Below the pieces are notes generated by a model, which did no database searches, was not told the DNA's origin, and worked only from the letters and a program-made list of their open reading frames with translations. Below are positions 53,782 to 62,210 of a stretch of DNA of 64,000 nucleotides, one piece after another. Position 1 is the first letter of the stretch, and every line of letters starts with the position of its first letter. This DNA is from Sporobacter termitidis DSM 10068 (GTDB lineage: Bacteria > Bacillota > Clostridia > Oscillospirales > Oscillospiraceae): NCBI RefSeq assembly GCF_900130065.1, contig NZ_FQXV01000002.1, forward strand, positions 1-64,000, given 5' to 3'. A program made the translations under genes and the position numbers.

Positions 53782-54501
53782 TTAATGGTTGCGCGTTACG
53801 CCCCTGCCCAATCGCACCTCCACAGGCTCCGCCGCCGTGATACTGTTCTCGGTCACAAAACAATCGACGGCCAGGACGTTGACCCCCGCCTGATATGCAT
53901 CCCGCAGCGCGCTGCCGAAGGCCTCGTGCGTGGCCCAGTTGGGCTCCATATAACGCACGCCTTTCATCTGGATGACAAAGACAGCGTACGCATCGTAGCC
54001 CGCCGCCGCGGCGGAAACAAGCTCCCGGAGGTGCTTGACGCCCCGCTCCGTGGGTGCGTCCGGAAAGCGGGTCGCGCCGTCCTCCTCCAGCGTGACGCCC
54101 TTGACCTCCACCAGGGCGCGGCGGCCGCCGGCCTCGATGTAAAAATCAAAGCGTGAGCTGCCATAGCGGTACTCCGGCCGGAGAAGCGTGACCTCCCGGA
54201 ACAGTCCCCCGGCACGTACCCACTCGGCGAAGACCTTATTCGGCGCGGCGGAATCCATATTGATCAGCCGCTCGCCCTTCTGTACGGCGATGAGGTCATA
54301 CTTTGTTTTCCGGGCGCGCGGCAGGCCCAGAGGGCCGCCGAAATCCTGCACGAACACTGCCGTCCCGGGTATCAGCAGCTCCCGGCAGCGGCCCGTATTT
54401 TTCACATGGCAGACCTCGCTCCCGCCGTCAATCTCAATATTGGCAATAAACCTGTTCGGGCGGTCCAAAAAGACCGCCCGACGGATGTTTTCATAGATCA
54501 T
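53782..54501 (-). CDS. sfsA: SfsA family DNA/RNA nuclease
   Basis: This 239-residue protein carries RPNRFIANIEIDGGSEVCHVKNTGRC at the N-terminus (OB-like) and the nuclease-like core with RFDFYIEAGGRRALVEVKGVTLEEDG and FPDAPTERGVKHLREL. SfsA was first linked to sugar fermentation and is annotated as a nucleic-acid-binding nuclease. ATG at 54501 has GGAGGA seven bases upstream; a GTG two codons earlier is too close to the ribosome site. Confidence 0.93.
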   Translation of the reverse strand: MIYENIRRAVFLDRPNRFIANIEIDGGSEVCHVKNTGRCRELLIPGTAVFVQDFGGPLGLPRARKTKYDLIAVQKGERLINMDSAAPNKVFAEWVRAGGLFREVTLLRPEYRYGSSRFDFYIEAGGRRALVEVKGVTLEEDGATRFPDAPTERGVKHLRELVSAAAAGYDAYAVFVIQMKGVRYMEPNWATHEAFGSALRDAYQAGVNVLAVDCFVTENSITAAEPVEVRLGRGVTRNH

Positions 54502-54520
54502 TCGCACTCCTCCGGTCTGC

Positions 54521-54658
54521 TTAGAATCTGTTTTTTTTGATATAAATCTGCAGCGCTTTTATCGCATAAATCAAGGCGATAATGCCACAAACCATCAGTC
54601 CGATCTCCAAAAGCGGCAGTAAGAAAGCGAACCCTGCCAAGTAGGATGCTGAAACCAT
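54521..54658 (-). CDS. Small membrane protein of 45 residues
   Basis: The frame reads MVSASYLAGFAFLLPLLEIG and continues into a second hydrophobic stretch (LMVCGIIALIYAIKAL) with a basic end (YIKKNRF). GAGGTGAAACAT precedes the ATG at a proper distance, and the stop lies 19 bases before the sfsA start, so the two are probably co-transcribed. Two hydrophobic segments suggest a membrane hairpin or one long helix. I do not recognise a family. Confidence 0.6.
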   Translation of the reverse strand: MVSASYLAGFAFLLPLLEIGLMVCGIIALIYAIKALQIYIKKNRF

Positions 54659-54720
54659 ATGTTTCACCTCGATTCGATTCTTTGGGTCTATTATACATTA
54701 TTTATACCGCGCCGGCTATA

Positions 54721-54755
54721 ATCAAGGGAGCTTCCTTCTCGGAAGCTCCCTTGAT
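54721..54755 (-). terminator. Perfect 15-bp hairpin after the SDR gene
   Basis: Stem 54721-54735 with 54741-54755, 5-base loop. On the minus strand it lies 30 bases beyond the dehydrogenase stop codon and has only a weak TTATA tail. It probably separates that gene from the small-protein/sfsA unit. Confidence 0.65.
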
Positions 54756-54784
54756 CTTTATGTTTTGTTAAATCTTGTGTACTC

Positions 54785-55591
54785 TTAGCCGATCGCGGTG
54801 AGGCCGCCGTCGGGATAGAGGATGTTGCCAGTCATGAAATCGGAAGCGCTGGACGCCAGGAAGATGGCGGTGCCCACGATGTCCTCGGGCATGCCCATCT
54901 TGCGCATCGGGTTGCCGGAGCCCTGCTGCTTCAGATATTCCTCGACGGAGACGCCGGCTTCCGCCGCACGCTTCTCAAACACCGGGACCATCATCGGGGT
55001 GGCCGTGATGTTCGGGCCGATGGCATTGACCGTCACGCCGAAGGGGCCGTACTCGGAGGCCAGCTGCTTTGTGAGCATGTCGACGGCGCCCTTCGTGGTG
55101 CAATAGCCCGCGTTGCCGGTGCCCTTCGTGGCGATCTTGCCGCGGACGGAGGAGAGATTCACGATTTTGCCGTAGCCGTTTTCCTTGAAGTGGCGGCCGA
55201 AATGCTTGGCGGTCATCATAAAGCTGACGACGTTGGCTTCGAGCATCTGGCGGAACGTGTCCATATCGAAGTCGAGCGCGTCCTGCTTCTTGTTGAAGCC
55301 CTGGGCGTTGACGAGAATGGTGATCTTGCCGCCCAACTGCTTCTTCGCGTCCGCGACGAGGGCCTCAACCTGCGCCTCATTCGTCGCGTCGGCGGCGCTG
55401 TACGCCACGGTGACGCCGGTGGCCGCCTTGATTTCTTCCTGCGCCTTTTTCAGGGAATCCTCTTTACGGCTGGAGATGAGCACCTTCGCACCCGCCTCCG
55501 CGAGGCCCTCTGCGATCGCCTGTCCGAGTCCGCCCGCGCCGCCAACGACGACGGCCGTTTTGCCGGTGAGGTCAAAAAGTTTGTTTGCCAT
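54785..55591 (-). CDS. Short-chain dehydrogenase/reductase (candidate phloroglucinol reductase)
   Basis: This 268-residue classical SDR has the nucleotide motif GGAGGLG (17-23), NAQG (95-98, in place of NNAG), Ser147/148 and the catalytic Tyr163-x3-Lys167 (GYCTTK). It ends ILYPDGGLTAIG. By sequence alone it resembles gluconate 5-dehydrogenase and FabG-like enzymes. Known phloroglucinol reductases of anaerobes are NADPH-dependent SDRs, and its position beside the transhydroxylase and thiolase makes that role plausible. ATG at 55591 follows AAAGGAG. Substrate is an inference. Confidence 0.85.
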   Translation of the reverse strand: MANKLFDLTGKTAVVVGGAGGLGQAIAEGLAEAGAKVLISSRKEDSLKKAQEEIKAATGVTVAYSAADATNEAQVEALVADAKKQLGGKITILVNAQGFNKKQDALDFDMDTFRQMLEANVVSFMMTAKHFGRHFKENGYGKIVNLSSVRGKIATKGTGNAGYCTTKGAVDMLTKQLASEYGPFGVTVNAIGPNITATPMMVPVFEKRAAEAGVSVEEYLKQQGSGNPMRKMGMPEDIVGTAIFLASSASDFMTGNILYPDGGLTAIG

Positions 55592-55655
55592 GATATTTGC
55601 TCCTTTCAAAACAATAAGATTACGTTTATTAAAGGATGTATGCTATTAAGTTCCG

Positions 55656-55678
55656 TCGCCGCGCCAGCGGCGCGGCGA
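55656..55678 (-). terminator. GC hairpin after the thiolase gene
   Basis: A perfect 10-bp stem (tcgccgcgcc / ggcgcggcga) with a 3-base loop, about 36 bases beyond the thiolase stop codon. The T-run is missing, so its role as terminator is uncertain. Confidence 0.5.
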
Positions 55679-55713
55679 GAGAATTTAGTCGGATTACCGG
55701 CCGTAAGGCTCTA

Positions 55714-56907
55714 TTAATACAGCGCCTCAAGGACCGTTGCCTGGCCCATACCGCCGGCGATGCAGAGCGTGGCCAGTCCGTATTTGTTGCCGCGGCGGCG
55801 CATTTCGCTGAGCAGCGTCACCATGATGCGGCAGCCGGAGGAACCAACCGGATGGCCCAGCGCGATGGCGCCGCCATTGACGTTGATGATCTCCTGATTG
55901 AGGCCGAGCTCACGGATGCAGCCGAGAGACTGGGCGGCAAACGCCTCGTTGAGCTCGATGAGCTCGATGTCCTTCAGCGTCAGGTTCGCCCTCTTCAGCG
56001 CCTTCTTGGTGGCCTCCACGGGACCCAGGCCCATGATGCGCGGGTCAAGACCGGTGGTGGCGTAGCTGACAAAACGTGCCAGCGGCTTGAGGCCCAGCTC
56101 CTTGGCCTTGTCGGCGGACATGATGAGCACGGCGGAGGCGCCGTCATTGCGGCCTGAGGAATTGCCGGCGGTGGTGACGCCCTCTTTTGTAAAGGCCGGT
56201 TTCAGCTTTGCCAGCTTCTCCAGGGACGTTTCCCTCGGGAACTCATCGACCTCGAAAACGATCGGGTCGCCTTTTCTCTGGGGGATAACGACGGGGACGA
56301 TCTCGTCCTTGAACTTGCCTTCCTTGATGGCCTTTGCCGCGCGCTGCTGGCTCTGGAGCGCGAACTTGTCGGCGTCCTCGCGGGATATGTTCAGCTTGGC
56401 GGCCACGTTATCGGCCGTCGCGCCCATGTTAAAGCTGCCGTATGTCTCCTGCGGCTGGCTCTGGAACTGGCCCTCGGTAAGCGCGTCCACCAGCGTGGTA
56501 TTGCCGGTGCCCAGGCCGTAGCGGGCGCCGCGGATATAGAAGACGGCGGTGGACATGCTCTCCGTGCCGCCGGCGAGGACCACGTCGTTGTCGCCGACCT
56601 GGATGCTCATGACGCCGTCCAGAACGGCCGTCATGGCGGAGGCGCACTGGCGCATAACGGTCTGCGCCGGCACTTCCTCGGGGATGCCGCAGCGCAGGGC
56701 CGCGATGCGGGCGATATTCGGGTTATCCGACGTCTGGCGGCAGTGGCCCATGATGACCTCGCCGATTTCCTTCGGATCGATTTTGCTTCTGTCCAGAATG
56801 CCCTGGACCACGACGCGGGCCAGTTCCTCGGCCGGGACGCCCTTCAGTGTTCCGCCGATGGAGCCCACGGCCGTCCGGCAGGCTTCCACGATGACTACAT
56901 CACGCAT
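55714..56907 (-). CDS. Acetyl-CoA acetyltransferase (thiolase)
   Basis: This 397-residue thiolase has the nucleophile Cys88 in VMRQCASAM, GHPVGSSG with His352, and the second cysteine Cys382 in LCIAGGMGQA. In the proposed pathway it splits acetoacetyl-CoA into two acetyl-CoA; in the reverse direction it would feed butyrate formation. It lies on the minus strand after the ferredoxin subunit gene with a 288-base gap, and has AAGGAG before ATG 56907. Confidence 0.94.
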   Translation of the reverse strand: MRDVVIVEACRTAVGSIGGTLKGVPAEELARVVVQGILDRSKIDPKEIGEVIMGHCRQTSDNPNIARIAALRCGIPEEVPAQTVMRQCASAMTAVLDGVMSIQVGDNDVVLAGGTESMSTAVFYIRGARYGLGTGNTTLVDALTEGQFQSQPQETYGSFNMGATADNVAAKLNISREDADKFALQSQQRAAKAIKEGKFKDEIVPVVIPQRKGDPIVFEVDEFPRETSLEKLAKLKPAFTKEGVTTAGNSSGRNDGASAVLIMSADKAKELGLKPLARFVSYATTGLDPRIMGLGPVEATKKALKRANLTLKDIELIELNEAFAAQSLGCIRELGLNQEIINVNGGAIALGHPVGSSGCRIMVTLLSEMRRRGNKYGLATLCIAGGMGQATVLEALY

Positions 56908-57195
56908 GCTAAAAACTCCTTAAATGCGAGGGGAGCGAAAGCCCGCCTCAAACTTGATATGGCGCCCTGTCCTTTTCCCGGTATACATGTATGCCGTCTC
57001 CGCCGGGCAAAGCGCTCTTTCTCTTGCGGAGAGCCTGGGTTTTTTCCCGTCAGCGGCATTTCAGAGGCCGCGCCGATGCCTGACGCGGCGCCTGAGACAC
57101 CGCTGGCGAGAAAAAACGATGCCGGGCCTCAGCCCCTGCAAACCCGTTATCTGTGCGGGAGACTCAGTCTCCCGCACAGAAACGCTGCGCACAGT
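56908..57195. other. Gap between the ferredoxin subunit and thiolase genes
   Basis: I see no gene in these 288 bases. A near-perfect 14-bp hairpin stem (57151-57164 with 57166-57179, one-base gap) lies just after the ferredoxin subunit stop codon. A small palindrome atacatgtat (56983-56992) sits nearer the thiolase start. No 19-bp-spaced MerR promoter is present here. Confidence 0.6.
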
Positions 57196-58065
57196 TTATG
57201 CCTTTTCCAGATATGTCATTCCGGTATAGTGGTCGATGTCCGTGTGCGCGGAGCATTTGACCGGCTTATAGCCCTTAAAGGTGATCTCCACGTCGATGTT
57301 CTTGTTCTTCGGCAGGAACTCAACTTCCCAGTCGCCGAAATAGTTCGTCTCGGCCTCCCAGGTCTCGCCCGTTTCCTTGCACGTCAGCTTGACCTTTGCG
57401 CCGATGACGACCTCTTCCGTCTCCTTCGGATAATAGACCGTGCCGGCCAGGAAAACCGTGGGGACGTTCAGCCATTTGACGTTCGTCTCCTTGCCGGCCA
57501 GCGGCTCCAGCGGCGTCACGCGGTTTTCGGCAATCGCCTTGGAGATTTCGCTGTTCGGGTCGTCCAGGTCGCCGAAATAGAGGGCGTGGTTCGGGCACGC
57601 CTCGACGCAGCGGGGCACCTTGAACTTCGGGTCGCCCATGTACGCCAGATATTCGGGATCGTCCAGAAGCTCGGCGCACATGGTGCACTTCTGGGGGATC
57701 TGATATTCCTCGTTCCAGTAGACGGCGCCGATGGGGCAAGCGTCGGCAATGGCCTTCTGGCCCTTGGATTTTTCGGGGTCAATGATGACGATGCCGTCGG
57801 GTCTTTTATACACGGCGCCGTTTTTGGCAACCTTGGCGCAGGCGGGGTCCTGGCAGTGAGCGCACAGCGTGGGGACCGTGGCTGTCTTGATGTGGCGGGA
57901 ATCGTCTCCGCGTTCCCATTCGCGCACGTCGATCCAGTACTGGCCCATCATGGGCTGTGCCGCGCTCAGCTTGGAGGCGTAGCCGCAGTGTTCGTCTTTG
58001 CAGGCTGTAAAGCAGCAGTAGCAGGCCATGCACATACGGGAATCAACTGCAATACCTAATCTCAT
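57196..58065 (-). CDS. Ferredoxin-type subunit of a pyrogallol transhydroxylase-like enzyme
   Basis: This 289-residue protein holds twelve cysteines arranged for three [4Fe-4S] clusters: 12, 15, 18, 22; 68, 71, 76, 110; 127, 130, 153, 157. Two extra cysteines (17, 27) are present. From about residue 195 a separate beta-sandwich domain begins (VFLAGTVYYPKETEEVVIGA to the end), as in the small subunit of pyrogallol-phloroglucinol transhydroxylase, whose known length is about 274. Most DMSO-reductase-type beta subunits have four clusters and no such domain. There is no signal peptide, so the complex is cytoplasmic. The start overlaps the large-subunit stop codon by four bases. Confidence 0.87.
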   Translation of the reverse strand: MRLGIAVDSRMCMACYCCFTACKDEHCGYASKLSAAQPMMGQYWIDVREWERGDDSRHIKTATVPTLCAHCQDPACAKVAKNGAVYKRPDGIVIIDPEKSKGQKAIADACPIGAVYWNEEYQIPQKCTMCAELLDDPEYLAYMGDPKFKVPRCVEACPNHALYFGDLDDPNSEISKAIAENRVTPLEPLAGKETNVKWLNVPTVFLAGTVYYPKETEEVVIGAKVKLTCKETGETWEAETNYFGDWEVEFLPKNKNIDVEITFKGYKPVKCSAHTDIDHYTGMTYLEKA

Positions 58066-60743
58066 CTCGCTGCAGCTCCTTTCTTCAGATAGGACGCTCT
58101 GACCTTGGCCTGAATCTTTTCAAAGCCGTGGCCTTCAATGATCTCCTTGCAGGACTCCGCGTCAGGATCGGCATCCTTGGCGACGGCATCGAGCTTGTAT
58201 TCAAAGCACTGGCTGTCCGGGATCGGGCCCTCGTATTTGCACACGTCCAGCAGGGTGGAGTTCGGCGCCATGCCCGGCACCATATCGCCGATCAGTCTGC
58301 CCGGCGACAGGATGTTGACGCACCCGCCGATGTCCATGGAGGTTTCGCCCGGGTCAACGGGATTGTAGATACCCGAGGAGCCGTAAGCGTGAATGGTGTT
58401 TTCCTCAACGCGGTAGGTGACGCGCGCCACGCACAAAACGGAGCCGCGCTCGTTGAACAGCAGCATCATATCGCCGTCCTTGATGCCCTTCTCGGCGGCC
58501 TTCTTCGGATGGATGCGGGCGACGAGGTAGGGGTTGCCGTTGATATACACGCGGTTTTCCGGGATCTCCCAGAACCACGGCGTGGACTCGTTGTGCTGCG
58601 TGTGATAGTCGAAGCGCGGGTGCGGCGTGATCAGGTGGAAGGGATATTTCCGCGCCTTGATGGAGTGGTGGCCCTCCCAGCTGTGCTTGTAGGTGGCGAT
58701 GGGCGTGCGGGCCTCGTCGTTGGGCGCCCAGTACAGAAGGCTCTCGGAGACGAACTCGAACTTGCCGGTAAAGGTGCCCAGCTTGCCCTCCTCCTGGCAC
58801 GGCTTGTGGTTGGGTGTGTCGCAGGGATAGCCCTCGGCAAACCAGCGGAAGCCGAAGTGGCGCTCCCACTCCTCCGGCACGCCGGCGACATAGTAGCCCT
58901 TCTTGGTAAAGTCCTCCCAGGAGATTTTCTCGCACAGGTCGGATTTTTCCCAGAAGCGCTTGCACCAGTCGAGCTCGGTGCGGCCTTCGGAGAACTCCTG
59001 ACCGAAGCCGAGACGCTCGGCCACCTGCGCAAAGATCCAGTAATCGGACCGGGACTCCCACAAGGGCTCGATGGCCTTGTCCTGGAAGATGACGATCTGC
59101 CAGCTGTTGCCGGTCTGGGAGTGGGACTGATAGCCGCCGTTGCCGGAGTTGCAGAGCTCGCCGATATCGTACCGCTCCAGATTCGTGCAGGCGGGCAGGA
59201 TCACGTCGGCAAAGCGTGCCTCGCCGTGGAAGTGGATATCCTGGTTGACGACAAACTCCAGCTCGGGGGACTTGTACATCTTGACCCACTTGTTGGTATC
59301 CAGCATGGTGCCCATGAAGCAGCCGCCGTAGCGCCAGAACATGTGGACCTTGTTATAGCCCGGCTCGGGATAGATGTGCTCCGTAAACTCCAGGTCGATG
59401 CCGCCGCCGCAGAAGCCCTCGCCGTACCACTCGTAGTGGCCGTCCAGGATCGCGTCGGGGACGTTGGGGCGGTAGAGCTTCTGGATCACGCAGTTCACCG
59501 CCGTCTTGTCGGCGATGGGCTGGTTGGCGATCTGAGAGAGGGGGTCCGAGTAGCCGCCGAACCAGAAATTGTAATCCATGGGCGCGCCTGTGGTGCCCGC
59601 CCAGATGTTCTGGCCGGGCTTGCCCATGCCCTGCATGACGAAGAGCTGGATCATCAGACGGGCGAATTCCGTGCCGTTGGCCGTGCGGCACACGCCGCCG
59701 AAGCCGCCGCGCATGCCCGAGCCGCCCATGGTCTTGGTGGAGGCCCAGCGCCGTGCCAGCGCCTTGATGTCGGCTGCGGGAATGCCTGTTTCCGCCTCGG
59801 CGTATTTCGGCGTTTTCGCCGTTTTGTCAACGCCCTTGCCGAGGATATAGTCGGCCCATTCGTCGAAACGGTGAGCGTGCTTGGCGATATAGTCCTTATC
59901 GTAGCTGCCCTCGGTGATCCAGACATAGGCGATGGCTTCGCAGAGCGCCGCGTCCGTGCCGGGGCGGGGACCGAACCACTTGTCCGCCTGCTTGACGGAG
60001 GAGAAGTTGTTGTAGGGATCGATATAGATAAACTGGACGCCCAGGTCGTTGAGCCAGTGCCGCCACAGGGTCGACTCGCTGCCGGCGTAGCCGCCGCGCG
60101 TGGTGTCGGGGTCGTGGGACCACATGATCATTGTCTCCACGTTCTGCAGGCCGTCTTCCAGAAGGTCGAACGCTTCCGTGCCGCCCAGGCGCCAGTAGTA
60201 GCCGTAGGTGTGGGGGGCGCCCCAGGTAAAGCCTTCCCAGGAGTCCGGATTGTCCTTGATTTCGGTGTAGCCCAACATTCTGAAGAAGCGGGCAAAGGTG
60301 GAGAGCTTGTAGCCCACGAGGCCCCAGGAGTGGTGGGAGCCGGTGCAGGCCGTCACCGTCTCTTTGCCGTATGTGGCCTGGAGGCGTTTGATCTCCCTGG
60401 CCACGAGGTCGAGAGCCTCGTCCCAGGTGGCGCGGCGGTAGCCGGACTTGCCGCGGTTTTCGGCGTTGCGGTTTTTACCGTCCGGCGTCTCGACGAAATC
60501 CTCGCGGATCATCGGATAGCGGATGCGGTCATAAGAATAGGCGCGATTTTTTTCCGTCAGGGCAATGAACGCCGGCTTCACCTTCCGGTCTGGTGTAAAT
60601 TCCTTGCCTCTGGCTTTAATAACCCAACCCTTCGGGTCGTTGTCATCCAAAACGATCGGCCGGATTCGGCGGATGACGCCGTCGACCGTGTGTATAGCGA
60701 TGGGGCCGCCTACACAAACGCTGTGTGTTATTTTTTCAGCCAT
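58062..60743 (-). CDS. Molybdopterin oxidoreductase large subunit, pyrogallol-phloroglucinol transhydroxylase-like
   Basis: This 893-residue member of the DMSO reductase family should carry Mo and two MGD. It lacks both a Tat signal and the N-terminal CxxC cluster motif, which fits transhydroxylase (about 875 residues) and argues against most other family members. Residues Asp167-Ser168-Trp169 in NPDSWEGFTWG correspond by position to the Asp-Ser-Trp of the Pelobacter enzyme, where the serine ligates Mo, and His137 in GSHHSW to its catalytic histidine, as I recall that structure. The reaction would transfer a hydroxyl group from 1,2,3,5-tetrahydroxybenzene to pyrogallol, giving phloroglucinol. 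ATG at 60743 follows GAGGAGGAAAGAAA. Confidence 0.87.
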   Translation of the reverse strand: MAEKITHSVCVGGPIAIHTVDGVIRRIRPIVLDDNDPKGWVIKARGKEFTPDRKVKPAFIALTEKNRAYSYDRIRYPMIREDFVETPDGKNRNAENRGKSGYRRATWDEALDLVAREIKRLQATYGKETVTACTGSHHSWGLVGYKLSTFARFFRMLGYTEIKDNPDSWEGFTWGAPHTYGYYWRLGGTEAFDLLEDGLQNVETMIMWSHDPDTTRGGYAGSESTLWRHWLNDLGVQFIYIDPYNNFSSVKQADKWFGPRPGTDAALCEAIAYVWITEGSYDKDYIAKHAHRFDEWADYILGKGVDKTAKTPKYAEAETGIPAADIKALARRWASTKTMGGSGMRGGFGGVCRTANGTEFARLMIQLFVMQGMGKPGQNIWAGTTGAPMDYNFWFGGYSDPLSQIANQPIADKTAVNCVIQKLYRPNVPDAILDGHYEWYGEGFCGGGIDLEFTEHIYPEPGYNKVHMFWRYGGCFMGTMLDTNKWVKMYKSPELEFVVNQDIHFHGEARFADVILPACTNLERYDIGELCNSGNGGYQSHSQTGNSWQIVIFQDKAIEPLWESRSDYWIFAQVAERLGFGQEFSEGRTELDWCKRFWEKSDLCEKISWEDFTKKGYYVAGVPEEWERHFGFRWFAEGYPCDTPNHKPCQEEGKLGTFTGKFEFVSESLLYWAPNDEARTPIATYKHSWEGHHSIKARKYPFHLITPHPRFDYHTQHNESTPWFWEIPENRVYINGNPYLVARIHPKKAAEKGIKDGDMMLLFNERGSVLCVARVTYRVEENTIHAYGSSGIYNPVDPGETSMDIGGCVNILSPGRLIGDMVPGMAPNSTLLDVCKYEGPIPDSQCFEYKLDAVAKDADPDAESCKEIIEGHGFEKIQAKVRASYLKKGAAAR

Positions 60744-60802
60744 TTTCTTTCCTCCTCGCTCAAGTTTGAATATATGCCCGGCGCCTTACCGCCGGCGTGA
60801 GG

Positions 60803-61003
60803 TCACTGCACCTCGACGAGTGATTTTGCCAGCTCGGACGTCGGGTGGATTTTGATCATACCGCCGACCATATTGCCGTTAACGATTTCAAAGCAGCGGA
60901 GGTTGTACACCTCTGAGCAGACAACCTTCAGCACCTTGCCGTCCGGCGTCTTGTACAGGCCGTTAAGCTTGAACATGTGCTGAATCATCATTGTGTTGGC
61001 CAT
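60803..61003 (-). CDS. Small protein of unknown function in the transhydroxylase operon (66 residues)
   Basis: It starts MANTMMIQHMFKLNGLYKTP and contains GKVLKVVCSEVYNLRCFEIV, then ends ELAKSLVEVQ. Two cysteines are nine residues apart. It is soluble and mixed alpha/beta by appearance, with an AAAGGAG ribosome site. It lies 29 bases after the next small gene and 59 before the large subunit. I do not recognise a family. A maturation or accessory role for the molybdoenzyme is possible but unproven. Confidence 0.75.
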   Translation of the reverse strand: MANTMMIQHMFKLNGLYKTPDGKVLKVVCSEVYNLRCFEIVNGNMVGGMIKIHPTSELAKSLVEVQ

Positions 61004-61032
61004 TTTAACAACTCCTTTCAGCCAAATCCTGA

Positions 61033-61287
61033 TTACTGGACGCGTTTCCAGCTGTTCTGACCGCCGAATTTCTCATAGCGCTGGGTCCCGACGTTCTTCC
61101 AATCGCCGAGGCCGTTCAGAACGGCTTCCATGGCTTCCACATCGGTCGGATTCGGCACGCCGCAGCCGCCCAGGCCCTCATACCAGATTTGTCTGGCACA
61201 GATGAGCTCGCCCGGGAACTCCTTCAGCCACTTTGTCATGGCGCTCTTGAGCTCCTGGGTATTGCCGGTTGAAACTTTACTTCCCAT
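61033..61287 (-). CDS. Small protein of unknown function in the transhydroxylase operon (84 residues)
   Basis: It starts MGSKVSTGNTQELKSAMTKW and has ELICARQIWYEGLGGCGVPNPTDVEAMEAVLNGLGDW in the middle, with a basic end NSWKRVQ. It has two cysteines and many aromatic residues, and is probably soluble. AGGAGGAAGAGAG is a strong ribosome site. No family recognised. Confidence 0.75.
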   Translation of the reverse strand: MGSKVSTGNTQELKSAMTKWLKEFPGELICARQIWYEGLGGCGVPNPTDVEAMEAVLNGLGDWKNVGTQRYEKFGGQNSWKRVQ

Positions 61288-61337
61288 TCTCTCTTCCTCC
61301 TGTTCTCGTATTCTTAATTCGCCGGGTAATCGCGAGA

Positions 61338-61739
61338 TTATTGCTTGTCGTCGTCGGTTTTGTTCTTTTCGGGAATAATAAACTCGATATCCGCGTCGCT
61401 GTCGCGGTCGTCGCCGGGATACAGAGACAGTATGCCTTCCTCCGCGCTGACCATGACGCCGTAAAGATTGAGCCCCTTGTCGAACTCCGCCATATAGACG
61501 TGGTCGGACAGATCGGCCAGCTTTTTTATAACGGCGGTATGCTTTTCGTCTTTGTCAAACTGCTTCTGCCCGCCGCCCGGCGCGCCCGGTGTATGAGAAA
61601 ACATGTGAAACTTGCGGTCAAAGTCCATGATATAGAGGAAATCATTCTTGGAGCGGACGATGACCATGTTGCCCTTGCCGAGCTCCTCCAACATTCTGCC
61701 GCCGTCCTTCGGTATTCTGCTGAGGTTGACTTCTTCCAT
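61338..61739 (-). CDS. Unknown protein, first gene of the transhydroxylase operon
   Basis: From ATG 61739 this is a 133-residue protein (MEEVNLSRIPKDGGRMLEEL) with NMVIVRSKNDFLYIMDFDRKFHMF, a Gly/Pro loop, and a very acidic C-terminus rich in Asp, Glu and Lys. The frame is open upstream to an ATG at 61964, only about 25 bases after the predicted transcription start; the extra 75 residues look AT-rich and unlike the rest, so I prefer the shorter start. GGAG stands 13 bases before it, which is wide. Function unknown. Confidence 0.65.
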   Translation of the reverse strand: MEEVNLSRIPKDGGRMLEELGKGNMVIVRSKNDFLYIMDFDRKFHMFSHTPGAPGGGQKQFDKDEKHTAVIKKLADLSDHVYMAEFDKGLNLYGVMVSAEEGILSLYPGDDRDSDADIEFIIPEKNKTDDDKQ

Positions 61740-61994
61740 ATATTTCAATACTCCGCCATTCATTGATTTGGGCAGGCGCACAGCAAAACACGCGGCGGCA
61801 ATGACCATCCCGCCGCCGGTATGCCGTGGCACCCTTCGTGACACCCTTATTATGCTCGAATGTTCCTCTTCTACATATTCTTGATGACAATATTTTCTTG
61901 TTTTCTCCATGCCGTCCTGATAAACATAACAAAACGGCACGGACCAAATCGGCATACTGTACATTGTCCTAGGTACGTCAGAACATTTATAATG

Positions 61995-62025
61995 ATTATA
62001 AACCTTGGGACAATACCAATGTCAA
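61995..62025 (-). promoter_or_regulatory. MerR-type promoter/operator of the transhydroxylase operon
   Basis: On the minus strand TTGACA (62020-62025), exactly 19 bases, TATAAT (61995-62000). Both boxes are perfect consensus, but the spacing is 2 bp too long for unaided initiation, which is the MerR pattern. The spacer TTGGTATTGTCCCAAGGTT shares 15 of its 19 bases, including the whole GTCCCAAGGTT end, with the site at 49242-49272. Confidence 0.87.
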
Positions 62026-62118
62026 GTGTATCCCTCCGTTTTTTATTTTTAAAAATATGGAGAATCGCCGGCGACCCAAACCATTTACAGCCTATCGGTT
62101 GTAACCATTCATCCCTGA

Positions 62119-62151
62119 TTGCGTTTCCCTTTATACATAATATTATGTATA
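62119..62151 (+). promoter_or_regulatory. 20-bp palindrome and possible promoter before the second molybdoenzyme gene
   Basis: A perfect 20-base palindrome (62132-62151, tatacataat and its complement) overlaps a possible promoter TTGCGT (62119-62124), 16 bases, TATTAT (62141-62146). It is a candidate operator for a dimeric regulator. The rest of the 471-base divergent gap 61740-62210 holds the MerR-type promoter on the other strand and no gene I can support. Confidence 0.5.
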
Positions 62152-62210
62152 CTAAAGGTGCACCGGTGCGAGCATTCCGCGGCGCGCCGGCAGCTCATCA
62201 GAGGTATGAT

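Noticed and set aside
58128-60800. An 890-codon open frame on the plus strand opposite the molybdoenzyme large subunit
   Set aside because: It is the antisense shadow of a GC-rich conserved gene. Its composition is not protein-like and no family motif is visible.
61740-61964. N-terminal extension of the 61338 gene up to ATG 61964
   Set aside because: The frame is open, but the extra 75 codons are AT-rich, unlike the rest, and the ATG has a poorly spaced ribosome site. Kept as an alternative only.
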